From Liolophura sinensis (taxonomy: Eukaryota > Mollusca > Polyplacophora > Chitonida > Chitonidae): a stretch of 64,000 nt of DNA. The stretch lies in assembly GCF_032854445.1 (NCBI RefSeq), contig NC_088302.1:9791338-9855337 (forward strand). Direction: 5' to 3'. Every line of letters starts with the position of its first letter. Position 1 is the first letter of the stretch. Under the pieces are notes generated by a model. It was given only the letters and a program-made list of their open reading frames with translations. It was not told the DNA's origin and ran no database searches. The position numbers were made by a program, and so were the translations under genes. This document shows positions 25,701 through 36,800 of this stretch, piece after piece.

Positions 25701-26908
25701 AGTTATCATCACTTTCGTGAGGCATACACCGCGTGTAAGTTGGGTTATTGAGACACCTGGGCGGATGTCATGTCGACGGAAAACAACACACTTAACTGCC
25801 AGGCCCTGGATCTGTTACACAATAGTCCCACCTAGATCAGTTCTTCTGTTTAACTAAGACGTGAAGAGTGGGTGGACTGGCGGATGTGGCGCTGGAACAG
25901 AACTTCTGTTCGGGTATATATAGTGATCGACATTTTTCTTCCATCGTTCTCCGTCCCATTAATTTTGACTACGAAAAATATTTCCATATTGATTGGTGGT
26001 ACGAGTCTGAAATTTGATATATTCTTTATTTAAATAAAAGACATGGTTCTCATAAAATCGAAAAATGGTAGCCTACTCCAGTCACACCGAAATATTTTTT
26101 CTTTAGTTAGACACTGTGGAGTGGGGGATATCACCCATCCGCAAATGCAACTTTCTGAAAAATTCTTGAGCACGCAGTTATGCACCATTTAATTAGATAA
26201 ATATAGCACAAATGTAACTTTCAGCTTTATACTTCTGCTCCGCATAACGTGTTAATGTTAGTTAGATGACCACGTGTGCTCTCAACCAGGATTCACGAAT
26301 GATTTCGTTACAAATTTAATTGCCACACGTTACGTAACACCATCTCAACAATTATCTATTCTTATTCATTATAACATTTATTGAATTCAAAACGGCCTAT
26401 TTCTTTATTCACTCAAAAGTATGTTTCCAAACAGAAAAGACCAACGAAGATTCGAACTCTTCTTTGAGGTGCAGCCTGTTCTCCACGAATTGGTTAATTC
26501 ACTGTACTATGATGTATGCCCAAGAAACTGGCAAAAAAAAGACTTTAAACTTGCCAAAATTGACCACTTTATAAAGTTTATGTTTTACATATGAATACAA
26601 ACGAAACTTTTTTCACAGCATGTAGAAATACACAAGAAAGATTCAGTAAGGATATGTTTCTGCTTAACGTTGATCTTCAGACTGTAAATCAAAGACAGTG
26701 CATTTAAACGAAAAATTGGTGTTTTTGATCGAGAGTGCAATTTAATCAGGTGATTACAAAACAACCATCTTTTTCATGGACATACAACTTGTATGGGTGC
26801 TTCGACCAGACTGTACACTTCCGATTTTGAAATTTATACAATTGTGCTGGGATTTTGAAATTTGCACTTTCTTATCGTACTTCTCCAGCTTACCCTACCA
26901 GGTCCTTC

Positions 26909-27150
26909 ATTTATTTACTCAATTGTTGCTTTGCGCTGTATTGAAGAAAATTTCACTCACACGACGGCAGCCAATATGATGGTGAACGGAAACCTGACAG
27001 AGCCTTCTTGTGTACCTGACAGGCCTTCTTGTGTACGACCGGGGTGGAAGCCGGTCAGAACTAGTCTTGAACTCAATGTAACGGCATTGGAGGGATGTTT
27101 CTTGAGTTATTGTATCGCATTAGCGCGCAAACCTCCTCGGTCGCTGAAAT
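26909..27150 (-). mobile_element. SINE family A, diverged copy
   Basis: TTTATTTACTCAATTGTTGC, ATTTCACTCACACGACGGCA, CGGAAACCTGACAGAG and TCTTGAACTCAATGTAACGG occur in family A order, reversed, but with many substitutions. CCTTCTTGTGTAC is duplicated within it (27001-27036). This is probably an old insertion. Confidence 0.75.
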
Positions 27151-27309
27151 TTGAGTGACGGTCATGTTGAGTGACGCAATACAAGGTGCATGAGCCCATC
27201 TCAAGAACCCAACTTTTACACGGAGTATGCCTCAGCTTGACACTAAAGTCAGTATAACAACTGCTCATCTTTTTATTAGAAAGGCGGAGGTAGCGAGATG
27301 TCTTCTATT

Positions 27310-27443
27310 GGCTCCTCTGTGGCCGAGGGACATGTAGTTAGTGTGCCAGCAAGTCGCCTCTCACCACTGCGGTCGCTGTTAGCTCAAGTTCAGCTCATGC
27401 TGGCGTCCTCACTGGCCATAGGTGTGAAAATCTTCCAGCAATA
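27310..27443 (+). mobile_element. SINE family A, 5' fragment
   Basis: Head only, on the plus strand: GGCTCCTCTGTGGCCGAGGG, TCGCCTCTCACCACTGCGGT, CGCTGTTAGCTCAAGTTCAG and CTCATGCTGGCG, then it stops near CTTCCAGCAATAC. The conserved middle and (TAAA)n tail are absent. Confidence 0.75.
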
Positions 27444-28764
27444 CATACAATATAAACACTCAGCCTCCATTTGTTACATGCCATGAAAAGCTTAAATTGC
27501 ATGCCATATCGAGCATAACAAAGACCTCAAAAACTGTACATTTTATTTTATGAAACAATGTGTTCAAGGCAACAATACATGTACAGGTCCACCATATAGT
27601 TTGGAAAACTAAGAACCCATACGGCCCATAAACTGTGAATCATACAAGAATGATTAGGGTATCATGAGAAAACCGCATGTCAAAATACATTTATTACTAC
27701 CCTGTAACACTTATTTCTAGATGGCAAAATTGTTCATAAAACTATGATTAAAATGCCCGGCATTAACATTTAAAAAAAACGACCTATTAAGAAGAAAAAA
27801 GTCTCCATTTATGCCATACAAATCTAGCCATTTGTTTGCAACACAAAATGCCTTGTTGCACATATACTTTGTACAGGTTTAAAATGCTAAATTAGTCTGG
27901 CTAATGATACAATATTTCATAATTTGAAGATTACTTGAACCATGAATTTGAGTCGTACGGTTGTAAATTCACACAAAGCTTATCAATTTTGTAAGTATAT
28001 ATAGTCAAGCTATTCCATGATGACAACAAATGAAATATCCAATTTAACTTCCAATTTTTTCTTATGACACAAGTGCTTTATTTTTTTAGAAGTGATGTAC
28101 CACTTGAACCTGAAGCTGGTAGTTCATATCTCGAGAATGTAATATGGATAATCATGATGCACCATTCTTGAACATAGAACCACCTTGATAATAGTGATTT
28201 ATAAGAAAGGTGCTATCATCATTCAAGCAAATCACCCAGGTGACACATGAATGAGGTAGGAAATTGTGACAACCCAATAATACCACAAGTGAGAAAATAC
28301 ACTAATCAAAGGTAAAATGCGCTTGACAGCACTCTATGTGGCTGCAGGATAAATTATTGCAGTGAAAATTATCACAGCTTACAATTATTTCATTGATGAC
28401 ATTTGAACAAAAATACAGGATCTTCTCTGGGAGAGTGAATTTTACCAAAAACATGCATTTATCACAGTAGGAAATTACATGAACATTTGAGGCATAAACA
28501 AGCACCTTTCTGAATTACAAAAACTTTTATCACATATCTGCGTCTTTAGAATTTATTACCTAAAACATCACCAGGACGTGAAAGTTAAAACAATATTACT
28601 TGTATACTGAATCAGTTAGAAGCAAAATCTGTACGAAGAAAATGTAAGAACAACAAATGTATGCTGTTGTTACCTTGGCGACTATTTTACATGTTCCTAA
28701 TTCTTCTAATTTTTGGGACAGATATTAGTACTGTTGAAAGTACAATATTACATTTCTTTACCAG

Positions 28765-28925
28765 CCTTTTGGAAAAGTAAAGATATGAGTAAGTTCTTCA
28801 TTAGATGGTCTAACCATGTGAGAAAAAAGGAACTCAATATTCCTGCTACAATTACATATATATTGGCTAAGATGAGCAGACCAGGCGTCCCAAAAATTAG
28901 AAGAAATAGGGTAGCACACTTACTG
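28765..28925 (+). repeat. Dispersed repeat F
   Basis: CATTAGATGGTCTAACCATG, TATTGGCTAAGATGAGCAGA and CGTCCCAAAAATTAGAAGAA correspond in order to CATAGATGGACTAACAATGT, TATTAGCTAAAATGAGGAGA and TATCCCAACAGTTAGAAGAA at 42360-42500. No coding potential is evident. Confidence 0.65.
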
Positions 28926-29171
28926 GCATGAAGTACAAATTTGCTATCACAACATCTTTTCAACTATATGTACATACACACTGGTATATCTAAAATTCTT
29001 GGCCATAGATGTAAAACAAAATACTTATTTTTGTGTTACATAATCAGATCTTTCATATCTTTAAACACGCCATGGCTGTAAGTAAAATAAAATCTTTGTT
29101 TGGCACATGAAATATTTCCACTGACAAGTAAATAGTCATGTAGAAAGATTCTTTATGACTAGGCTATACCA

Positions 29172-29303
29172 TTACTCTTCCACTGGGTCTGTCGAGACAG
29201 CAAAATGTTTTTCCAATGGCAAGGATCCACAGTCTGCCACAGACACAGGAACGACTGGACGCTCATGCTCTGTTTCTACGTTTTCCATCTTCCTCACAAC
29301 ATC
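29172..29303 (-). CDS. PPIB: PPIB-like exon 5 (C-terminus and stop)
   Basis: Forty-three codons plus TAA, from [12 protein letters not shown] through [13 protein letters not shown] to VEE. VADCG matches the conserved IADCG of PPIB. Confidence 0.88.
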   Translation of the reverse strand, partial: DVVRKMENVETEHERPVVPVSVADCGSLPLEKHFAVSTDPVEE

Positions 29304-32300
29304 CTGAGAAACAAATAGAAGTCTTAAGAACATTAATCATGTTTGCATGAAAGGCAAATAACACATCTTCTATTCACAGTTTTCATCTAGAAGGTATGAA
29401 GCTGGAGACCTCCGATACATTAGCAAATACAAAGTTTTCCCTTGTTGAAAAAGGTAAATGGGATATGTGAGAATATAGACCACTTCTAGTGATCAGGCCA
29501 TGGCAACTTGCATATTCTAGTATTTAAGGATATTTATTCACATTCTACAGTTTCTTATAAAAAATATTATGATATATAAATTCTAGTCATGTGTGTAACT
29601 TTTACTGCTTTTAAAGACACACTGCTTTTCATCCAGACAAATGTGTAACTGTACAGCTATGACTGGAGTTAATTTGACCAAGGGCAACATCAACTAGAAC
29701 CAACCAAGTACATCACAAAGAAAGATTAGGCTAGTTGTTGTAATTGCAGAAAGACCAATGCTTGGATGCACTTTATCACCATAAAATGTGATCTTGAATC
29801 TGCCTCAACTTGTTTTGATAGATTTGCCAACAGTTGAAGTGTACTTATTGATAATGAGTTCAAATATTCCAAAGTAAACAAGTTTATTAAACTTGTGAAA
29901 AGAAAGAAGAATAAGTATTTAGAACTGTTAAGGAGGATTATATAACATCAACCTACCATTCCTTCTAAAACTTTTCCGAATACCATATGTTTACCATCTA
30001 GCCAATCCGCCTTGGTTAACATAAAACAGAACTGGGATGTGTTGGTGTCTGGTCCACCATTAGCCATGTTCAGAAACCCAGGGCCGTAATGTTTCAGCTT
30101 AAAATTCTCATCAGGAAAGTATCGACCATAAATGCTTATACCTGTCACAAGAAAAGTATGTTTCAATATGCAAACTCCTTAAGCATAAAATTATTTGGTA
30201 ATAATAGCATGTAATATTCCACATATTATACCCTGGAATAATATTGTAGCCAAAAACAGTAAGTGTCATTCAAAATTATTGCTGTGAGTGCCAAATAAAG
30301 CAAGGATACCAAAAATACTTTAAAAAACGAGATCCAGTAACCAAGTTCATTTAAACATTTAATCAAATGTAGCTGTATTACGTTTTCACCATGCTTTGCG
30401 CCTCGAATGTGGCTTGTCAATGCAGCTTTATTTCCCTTTCACTAGCTATCGTACATGTATATGTATATGATGAAGGATCGATTTTTAAATTCGGTAAAAT
30501 CCAAATGATCAATTTGAATTGGAAAAAACCTTTCGCTCGTGTTAGTACTGCAGTGGGCTAAAGTTACCATATAGGCTTACATATACTTGTAGTCACAAAA
30601 TGTGGGGGGGGGGCAGTGCCTTATTATTTATTTGTAGTGGAAAATTAAGACAACCATTTTGTCCTCATTTCACACAAAACCACACTGTTCTGATATGTGA
30701 TGATCGTGTTTAATGATGATACTGTACTGGTCATTTCGAAGGTCGCCAAATTAAAGCTGATAACCAAGTTGTGGATGAAATGAAATTAAAGTATATACAT
30801 TTTAAAAAGGAAATAATTTACCTGGCTATACGAAAAAAAACCATTCAATTTGGTGTTCTTTTCTGCTCCTTTTATCAACATTTTGGATTTAATTTGCTTT
30901 AGTCTCTTGTTTGCAGCATTTTCACAGACAAGCAGTTTCACAGAGCTCTACACTGCGTTCTGTAGCCACGCTGTGATTTGTACATTGCTCGCGCAAAGGG
31001 AAGGTAGTATCGGAAACTTTCATGTTTATGCACTCACAGTTTAACTTAAGAGGGGGCATGGTTTCCACATCCAGGCTGGTATGGCCTTGTCGTAAATTAT
31101 TGGAAAGATCAACTTACTGTAAGAGGAAAATGGTGCGAGAACAAAACACAAAATCAGAAAGACGTGATGAAAAAAATGGATCCTTTTATTGTCAAGGGCA
31201 CATAGGCCATTCCTGTGTTACAGCGGCCAGATAATGGCTGTGGGTTAGGCACCATTTTCAGGGGCATTACAGCCATGTGACAGGGCAGCAGCGGCAATGG
31301 CTGTCGTTAAATTCGAAGCCTGCCATCCACTCTAAATACTTAGCGTTTTCCAGCCACTGGTGGTTAAACTTGCACTTGCCCGGCATGTTTGATTCTGTGC
31401 TCTATCATATGTTTATTCGACTACGTTGCGCATGTTTTTGCACACCTTCCATTTTTAGCCATCACTGCCTTCGCATGTAAGTCTGAGCTTACAATCTCTG
31501 CCACCGAGTTGTATCAATAACATATTAAGAAGAAAGGAAGGAAGTTTCTGTATATATGGCAGAGGTTAGGTTTATAATCTGAAGTTTATTGAGTGGTGCC
31601 GAATCATGACCAAAAGAAAAATTTGACTTTTGTAGCCAGGATTTCGTTCTTACTGAATAAAATTGTATGATTATTTTTTTTCCATCAGTTTTCAAGTACT
31701 TTTCAAGGACCTGGCTCCATTTTCACAGTTTTCCAGGGCCTGGAAATATAATTTTGATTTTCAAGGACTTTCAAGGCTTTTCAGACCGCATACGCACCCT
31801 GTTTAGATTATGATCTTGTTTTAATGTTTAATTCATCTTACCTCCAGTGCCATCCTGTCTGGTAATGTCACCACCTTGTACAACAAAGCCTTTAATGATA
31901 CGATGGAAAATTGCACCTTTATATGAATACGTATGGCCATCTCTTACCTGAAAGAACATTATAAACAAGGTTTGTGGTATAAAAGTATGTTTTGAATTCT
32001 CTTCAAAACGCATTGAACTTTGCTGGTAATTCTATTAATTTTACGTTCAGGAATGTACTTAATACACCCACAAAAACTTCCAACATTTGGTGTTAAACTG
32101 TGACACTAAAGAGTCATAAACAAAATCAATACATTTAATACATATATAAACAAAAATATGTTTTGAAGTCTCTGTATGCCTATTACATTTATTAAAGACA
32201 ATTATTATACTGAAGCATTTAGCTAACAATACATGCAGTTAAGAAAAACAATTCATACCAAAAATTTTCCCTGTTCATCACTAATTATAAAAAAGAACGA

Positions 32301-33244
32301 ACAACAAACACATGTATGCATTAATTTGACTGATTACTTTTCAGCCTATTTACTTTTTTTTTAAAAAACAGAATATTGGCAATCAACATACATGGAAATC
32401 ACTCACCAATTTACCATCTGCTAATGTCACAAAATTTTTCACTGTTTTTGGAAGAATTTCACCGAACAATCCTACAACAACTCTTCCTATTTTCTCTCCT
32501 CCAATCTCCATATCGAAGAAAACCTGCCGTTGTTAGAAAACATTGTGTAAGGCATATATTCATTTAAAGTCATAATTGTGAGCAGAAAAAAATAATATCA
32601 TGCAGATTTAGCTGGCGCTTCTTTGCTTGAGGACTATGCTGGGAAACTGAAGTGTTCAAAAAAAAAAAAAAAGATGTTGAGCATTTTCCTTCGTCAAAGC
32701 AGTTTAAATTTATTCAAAAGTGAATCATGTTTTGCATCAAAACAAGCCTACTAACTGATGAATAATCTGTTGTTTGAAAACGTTGCTTTCCGATCATTTT
32801 TGGCCTTCTGCCTCGTTGTCCGCACTTTTATTGACATCAGCATTCACTAACTTTGTTTACTTCGATTAACCCACTGCTAGTATAACACCAAAGTTCATTC
32901 AAATCTGAATTATTTTCGAGGAAGGAATCGGACCAAATTTGTACAAATGCCTAGAAATGCATCAACAAGTGAACGCATTTCTAATTAGATTCTAGATCTG
33001 CCTTTGTTTAAGGGCACTGTGGGCGTGGTGACGTGTCCACTCTCTTCTCTCCATCGTTGTAACTTGAAACTTTTGAGATGTTTTACCACTTTGAATAACA
33101 GGTATTCAAACAATGTACCTTGTGTGTGACGACTGGGCCAACAACTTCATTTGATGATCCAACAGTCGTCTTGAACAGAATCAACACAAATGTTCCAAAC
33201 AGGAGGATGGAGACGCGCTTCATCATCCAGCTTTTCGTAGACAT
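29172..33244 (-). CDS. PPIB: Secretory-pathway cyclophilin (PPIB-like), complete, 5 exons
   Basis: Exons in transcript order are 33119-33244, 32407-32523, 31842-31947, 29957-30141 and 29172-29303, totalling 666 nt and 221 residues plus stop. Residues 1-35 look like a signal peptide (basic MMKR, then a hydrophobic run near [14 protein letters not shown]). The cyclophilin domain follows, with the family markers [14 protein letters not shown] (95-108), [29 protein letters not shown] and [16 protein letters not shown]. Cyclophilins catalyse proline cis-trans isomerisation; a signal peptide points to the ER lumen or secretion, as for PPIB. CypA-numbered catalytic positions R55 (R97), F60 (F102), Q63 (Q105), W121 (W163) and H126 (H168) are kept, but F113 is Cys (C155). 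The end, VSTDPVEE, lacks the AIAKE-type tail of PPIB. It could also be PPIC-like or a paralogue. The start is the first in-frame ATG; M7 or M8 are alternatives. Confidence 0.88.
29957..30141 (-). CDS. PPIB: PPIB-like exon 4
   Basis: Encodes the second half of the active site from [19 protein letters not shown] to [16 protein letters not shown], ending at [15 protein letters not shown] stands where the family usually has SQFFITT. Confidence 0.9.
30142..31841 (-). other. PPIB-like intron 3
   Basis: A 1.7 kb intron with a G-run (30604-30613), a patch rich in GGCCA/TGGCTGT words (31190-31310), and a tract of AAGGACTTTCAAGGC and CCAGGGCCTGGAAAT words (31685-31800) typical of a dispersed repeat seen in many animals. 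No extra exon was found. Confidence 0.55.
31842..31947 (-). CDS. PPIB: PPIB-like exon 3 (catalytic Arg)
   Basis: Starts at GTAAGAGATGG after a CTTTCAG acceptor and ends GGAG before GTAAGA. It encodes the [14 protein letters not shown] catalytic segment. The loop before it, [13 protein letters not shown], differs from the usual GEKGFGYKGSK. Confidence 0.87.
32407..32523 (-). CDS. PPIB: PPIB-like exon 2
   Basis: Thirty-nine codons, [20 protein letters not shown] and on to TLADGKL, bounded by a GGCAG acceptor and a GTGAGT donor. Phase 0 on both sides. It contains the family's V-F-D-x-x-I-G...GRVxxGLFG start. Confidence 0.88.
33119..33244 (-). CDS. PPIB: PPIB-like exon 1 (signal peptide)
   Basis: Forty-two codons, [17 protein letters not shown] and on to VVTHK, ending at the donor GTACAT. 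Phase 0. Confidence 0.82.
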
Positions 33245-33620
33245 ACTTCTTTATTGCGACCGGCTCACCACGTTTGCAGCAGACGACTCCAGGCTTGAGA
33301 TGCGGGATTGCTGAGGTTTAGATTAACAATTGGTCAAAAATTATTATCATTCATCAGACATGAAAATCCATTGACATAAATTGTGTTATTTTAATTGATA
33401 GGATAAAAGAAATAATTTCTGAATAAATTATAATACTTATTCACTGCTGCACAGTGCTTAAAACCCCGACTTCCGGGGAAAATTTCTGAGAAAATTTTGA
33501 CAGATACTAAGTGTTTTCCCTCACTTCCCTCACAAGTTCTGCTGATTGCCGAAGACATGTCAGCACAAAAGCAACCCATTCTCTTCGCTGGTGCTAATGG
33601 TACACTTTGCTCTTGACGGA
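33245..33620. promoter_or_regulatory. Shared upstream region of the divergent PPIB-like and ARRDC genes
   Basis: About 376 bp separate the two start codons, so both promoters and 5' UTRs must fit here unless unseen upstream exons exist. ACTTCCGG at 33469-33476 (CCGGAAGT on the minus strand) is a good ETS/GABP-type site, common in TATA-less bidirectional promoters. It sits within a small palindrome, CCCCGACTTCCGGGG. No TATA box is obvious. Promoter function is inference. Confidence 0.55.
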
Positions 33621-33879
33621 ATGGGCAAGTTAAAATGTTTCGAAATAGTCTTGGTCGACAACAAGTCCGTATTTCACCCAGGAGAAAGGGTGAGCGGACA
33701 AGTTGTTGTCGAACTAAAAGGAGACATGAAAATGAGATCTCTCCGAATTTTCATGCGTGGCGTGGCCAAAGTGCACTGGACAGAATCACGCAGCACAGGG
33801 AGCCGTTTAGGGTCTTACACTGAACATTACAACGCAGAAGTTGAATATTTCTTCAAACGACAAGTGCTGTTTGGAGGAG
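33621..33879 (+). CDS. ARRDC3: ARRDC exon 1
   Basis: Begins MGKLKCFEIVLVDN and ends FGG plus one base before GTACAC. It carries the first arrestin strands and the conserved VHWTESRSTGS. Confidence 0.9.
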
Positions 33880-36800
33880 GTACACATTCTCATTGTGATT
33901 TCCACTTAGGTCTAATGAAACTGGGAAATTCTAAAATATTCCAAGATAAATGAATAAAGAATCTAGATAGGACATGAAATGTTTCTGTGGCCTCCTTATG
34001 TAGATTATCAGGCCTGGTATTTATGTGAGATACTGCTTCAGCCTGTGATGATCGTCACGCAACATAATCCAAATTGCTGTTTCACTCCTCTCTTTATACT
34101 GATTCTGAAAAAGTATTGAAAAATCATAGGATTCTCTTCCAATCCATTATAAAGGGAGGATTGAAAAAGCCACTTGGGGCTAAGCAGGTGTATGGAGAAA
34201 CAAAGGTTGTTGATCCGCCAGCTGGGACCATTAATTAAATGTGATTCTTTTGGCTTCACCTTGAAGAAGACATTTGATAGAGAGACCTTGGATTGATTGG
34301 CCAAGTGTGAGCTATTGGCATTGAATGCGATAGCTGTCACCGATCACCGTTAATATTATGCTTCATTGAGGCAATGTGGTATATGTAGTGGACCACACCA
34401 CAGTGGTAAAGGGATTAACCATTTTAATCTCAAATGTCCTTTTCTGGGTGATACCAGTGCTCCAGCATGAAACATTTCATGCGATTTATTTGGCAATCTG
34501 GGTACATGGACTTCCTCAACTTGGTATGGATTAGCTCAGTTAGCTGGGACATTATTTACGATAACATAGTGGTCGGTGCCGGTCATACACTTCTATGTGA
34601 ACAGCAGGCATGAGATTTGTCCTCTTTTTGGAGGAATTCCTCTTTATTTATTCCAAAAATGCATCAGAAAAATGTCCAGAATATACTTCAGAAATGCTAA
34701 AAATCTCGATATTGTGAGTATGGTGTATTGTTTCCTCTTTTCATCCCCTTGTCTGTTCTTGTTTGGTATGCACTGATTCCAAAGTTGACCAAAGCGGGCA
34801 AAGTTAAACCATCTTTTAACAGTAATCAGGTCATTTTAAGTTTACAAATGAACATGTCGTACCAACATCCACCATGTTTTCAGTTTGAACTTTCGCCAAG
34901 TCCCAGCAAGGTAACTGCTGGCTGTTCAAATGTTTTTCCGATGTAACTTTTCGTTATGAATTTATTTGTGTTTTGCCTTTGTTATTGCCTTCAAATGTAA
35001 AGGGTACTATAGAATTTGGATTTTGTTGTCAACAGTTTTGTGGAAGTCTATGTGACTGGCACTGGGTGCTATGCTGTCATCCCAACTATCTGATCTAGGT
35101 ACTGATTGGCGTATTTTCAGTATACCAAATTGTGGCAAAGTACATGTATTTGGGTGTCATGTCTGATGTTTTTGGCATTGGGTTCGAGTCAGGCAGCACC
35201 ATAGATACATTGACATTAAGGCGTGCTAAGAGGACATAAAGCAGACACTTCCAGTTTTTGCTAGACCTTGCTGCGTGTTGCAGTGATGTGAATTCATCAC
35301 ATTAATCATCTGAGGGGCCTGCGTGGCCCAAGTGGTTAGCACGCCAGCATGCTGCAATAACCCAGGAGTCCCTCACCAGTGTGGTCACTGTGAGTTCAAG
35401 TCGAGCTTATGCTGACTTTCTCTCCAGCCGTATGTGGAAAGGTCTGCCAGCAACCAGCAGATGGTTGTGGGTTTCCTGTGGGCAGAGAGCGCAGTTTGCT
35501 CCCACAATGAAAGCAACATGAAAAAAAGCAAACCCCCATCCCCCTGTCCCCCCCACCACCCCCAACAAGATGCTAAGATGATTTTGTGCAGCTCTTACTG
35601 TAAGATAAGCCACATAAATTTAAATGCTCCATGTAAATGGCCATGTACTTTCCACAATGTCACGTCTGTAGGTGTCAGGTGTGAAAAAGCATTACTGATA
35701 ATATGACTAGATGTTGACATTAGAATGTTGATCCCGTTGCCATATTGGTGTAAGTGCATGTTTGTATGATGTTTGTCCTTGCAGACAAATTGCCTTATTT
35801 ATTTTGACATGATTAGTAAGGTCTGTAACTTAAATGTATTTGTGGTTTTATGCAGAACTTTCTGAGGGAAGAGATACTTTAACTGAAGGTCGTCATGAAT
35901 TCAACTTCGCCTTTGAGCTCCCAATGGAGTAAGTTTCCAAAGTCTTTGTGTCTTATTTTCTGCAAAATTAACTCGATTTAGTAACATTTTTTGTATGTAT
36001 TCGTGTTGCACAAAAGGTGCATTGACGAAACATGTGAAGCAAAAATGAGTGAAAGAAAAGTTATTTTTGAAGTTATAGGTATTTCCAAAACAAACTCTGT
36101 GTAATATTAAAATACATTGGCAGGATGACCTACCTGCGTGAGTTAATCTGCATTGGTTATGAAAATATTAGAATATTATATATGCATTGCTCCCTTTATC
36201 AAATATTTATACCTTTTTCTTTCAGAGGAATTTCTACCTCGTTTGAAGGCAAGCATGGCAGTATTCGATATTGGCTGAAGGCTGAGATGGACAAGCCTTG
36301 GGCTTTCAACCACAAGACAAAGAAAGCATTTACCGTAATCAGTCCTATAGATATCAACAAACCAGAGTACCAGGTAAACACTAATGTACATTCAGCTAAT
36401 GTACATTTTATTAGAGATAAATTAGCAAAGGATCCTAGATTTTAAGTTTTCTCCTGGTGTGAATGTACATACGTGTGTTTCACATAGGAGCGTGGACATT
36501 TCCTGATATGGACATTCCCCCTGTGGACAATTCTCCTTGCAACATTTTCCCAGATGGACGTCTTCCTCGTCGGACAATTCCCCATAATATATACATGTAT
36601 AACCAGGAAAAAACACCTGTATTCAGTTGTATGCTGGGTGTTGACGTCCAATAACATGGAAAGCAACATTAAGCAAAATGTAAGGGGTAGTATCTCAAAA
36701 AGTGCTGCATTTATTGGGCTCAGGTATTGCACATATGTAGAGGATAATAACGAGAGAGAGGTATAATAATAATAATATTAAATATAGCTGTCAGGGACAG

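Larger units (their letters stand above)
21676..29171. other. Repeat-rich intergenic region
   Basis: No recognisable exon. It contains TCGTG-rich tracts (22380-22628, 22860-23080) split by a MITE-like element, four family A SINE copies (23757-23997, 24187-24448, 26909-27150, 27310-27443), a family C SINE (25262-25500), a GC-rich tandem tract (25560-25700) and one copy of repeat F (28765-28925). Confidence 0.6.
33880..35855 (+). other. ARRDC intron 1
   Basis: A 2 kb intron with a family C SINE fragment (35147-35262) and a family A SINE fragment (35312-35511). At 34527-34590 a tRNA-like string, GATTAGCTCAGTTAGCTGGG, may be another decayed SINE head. No additional exon was found. Confidence 0.6.

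Noticed and set aside
33546-33620. Longer arrestin start upstream of 33621
   Set aside because: The frame is open, but the upstream codons include a non-ATG start. Alignment to ARRDC3 begins at the 33621 ATG; the ATG at 33597 remains possible but adds unconserved residues.
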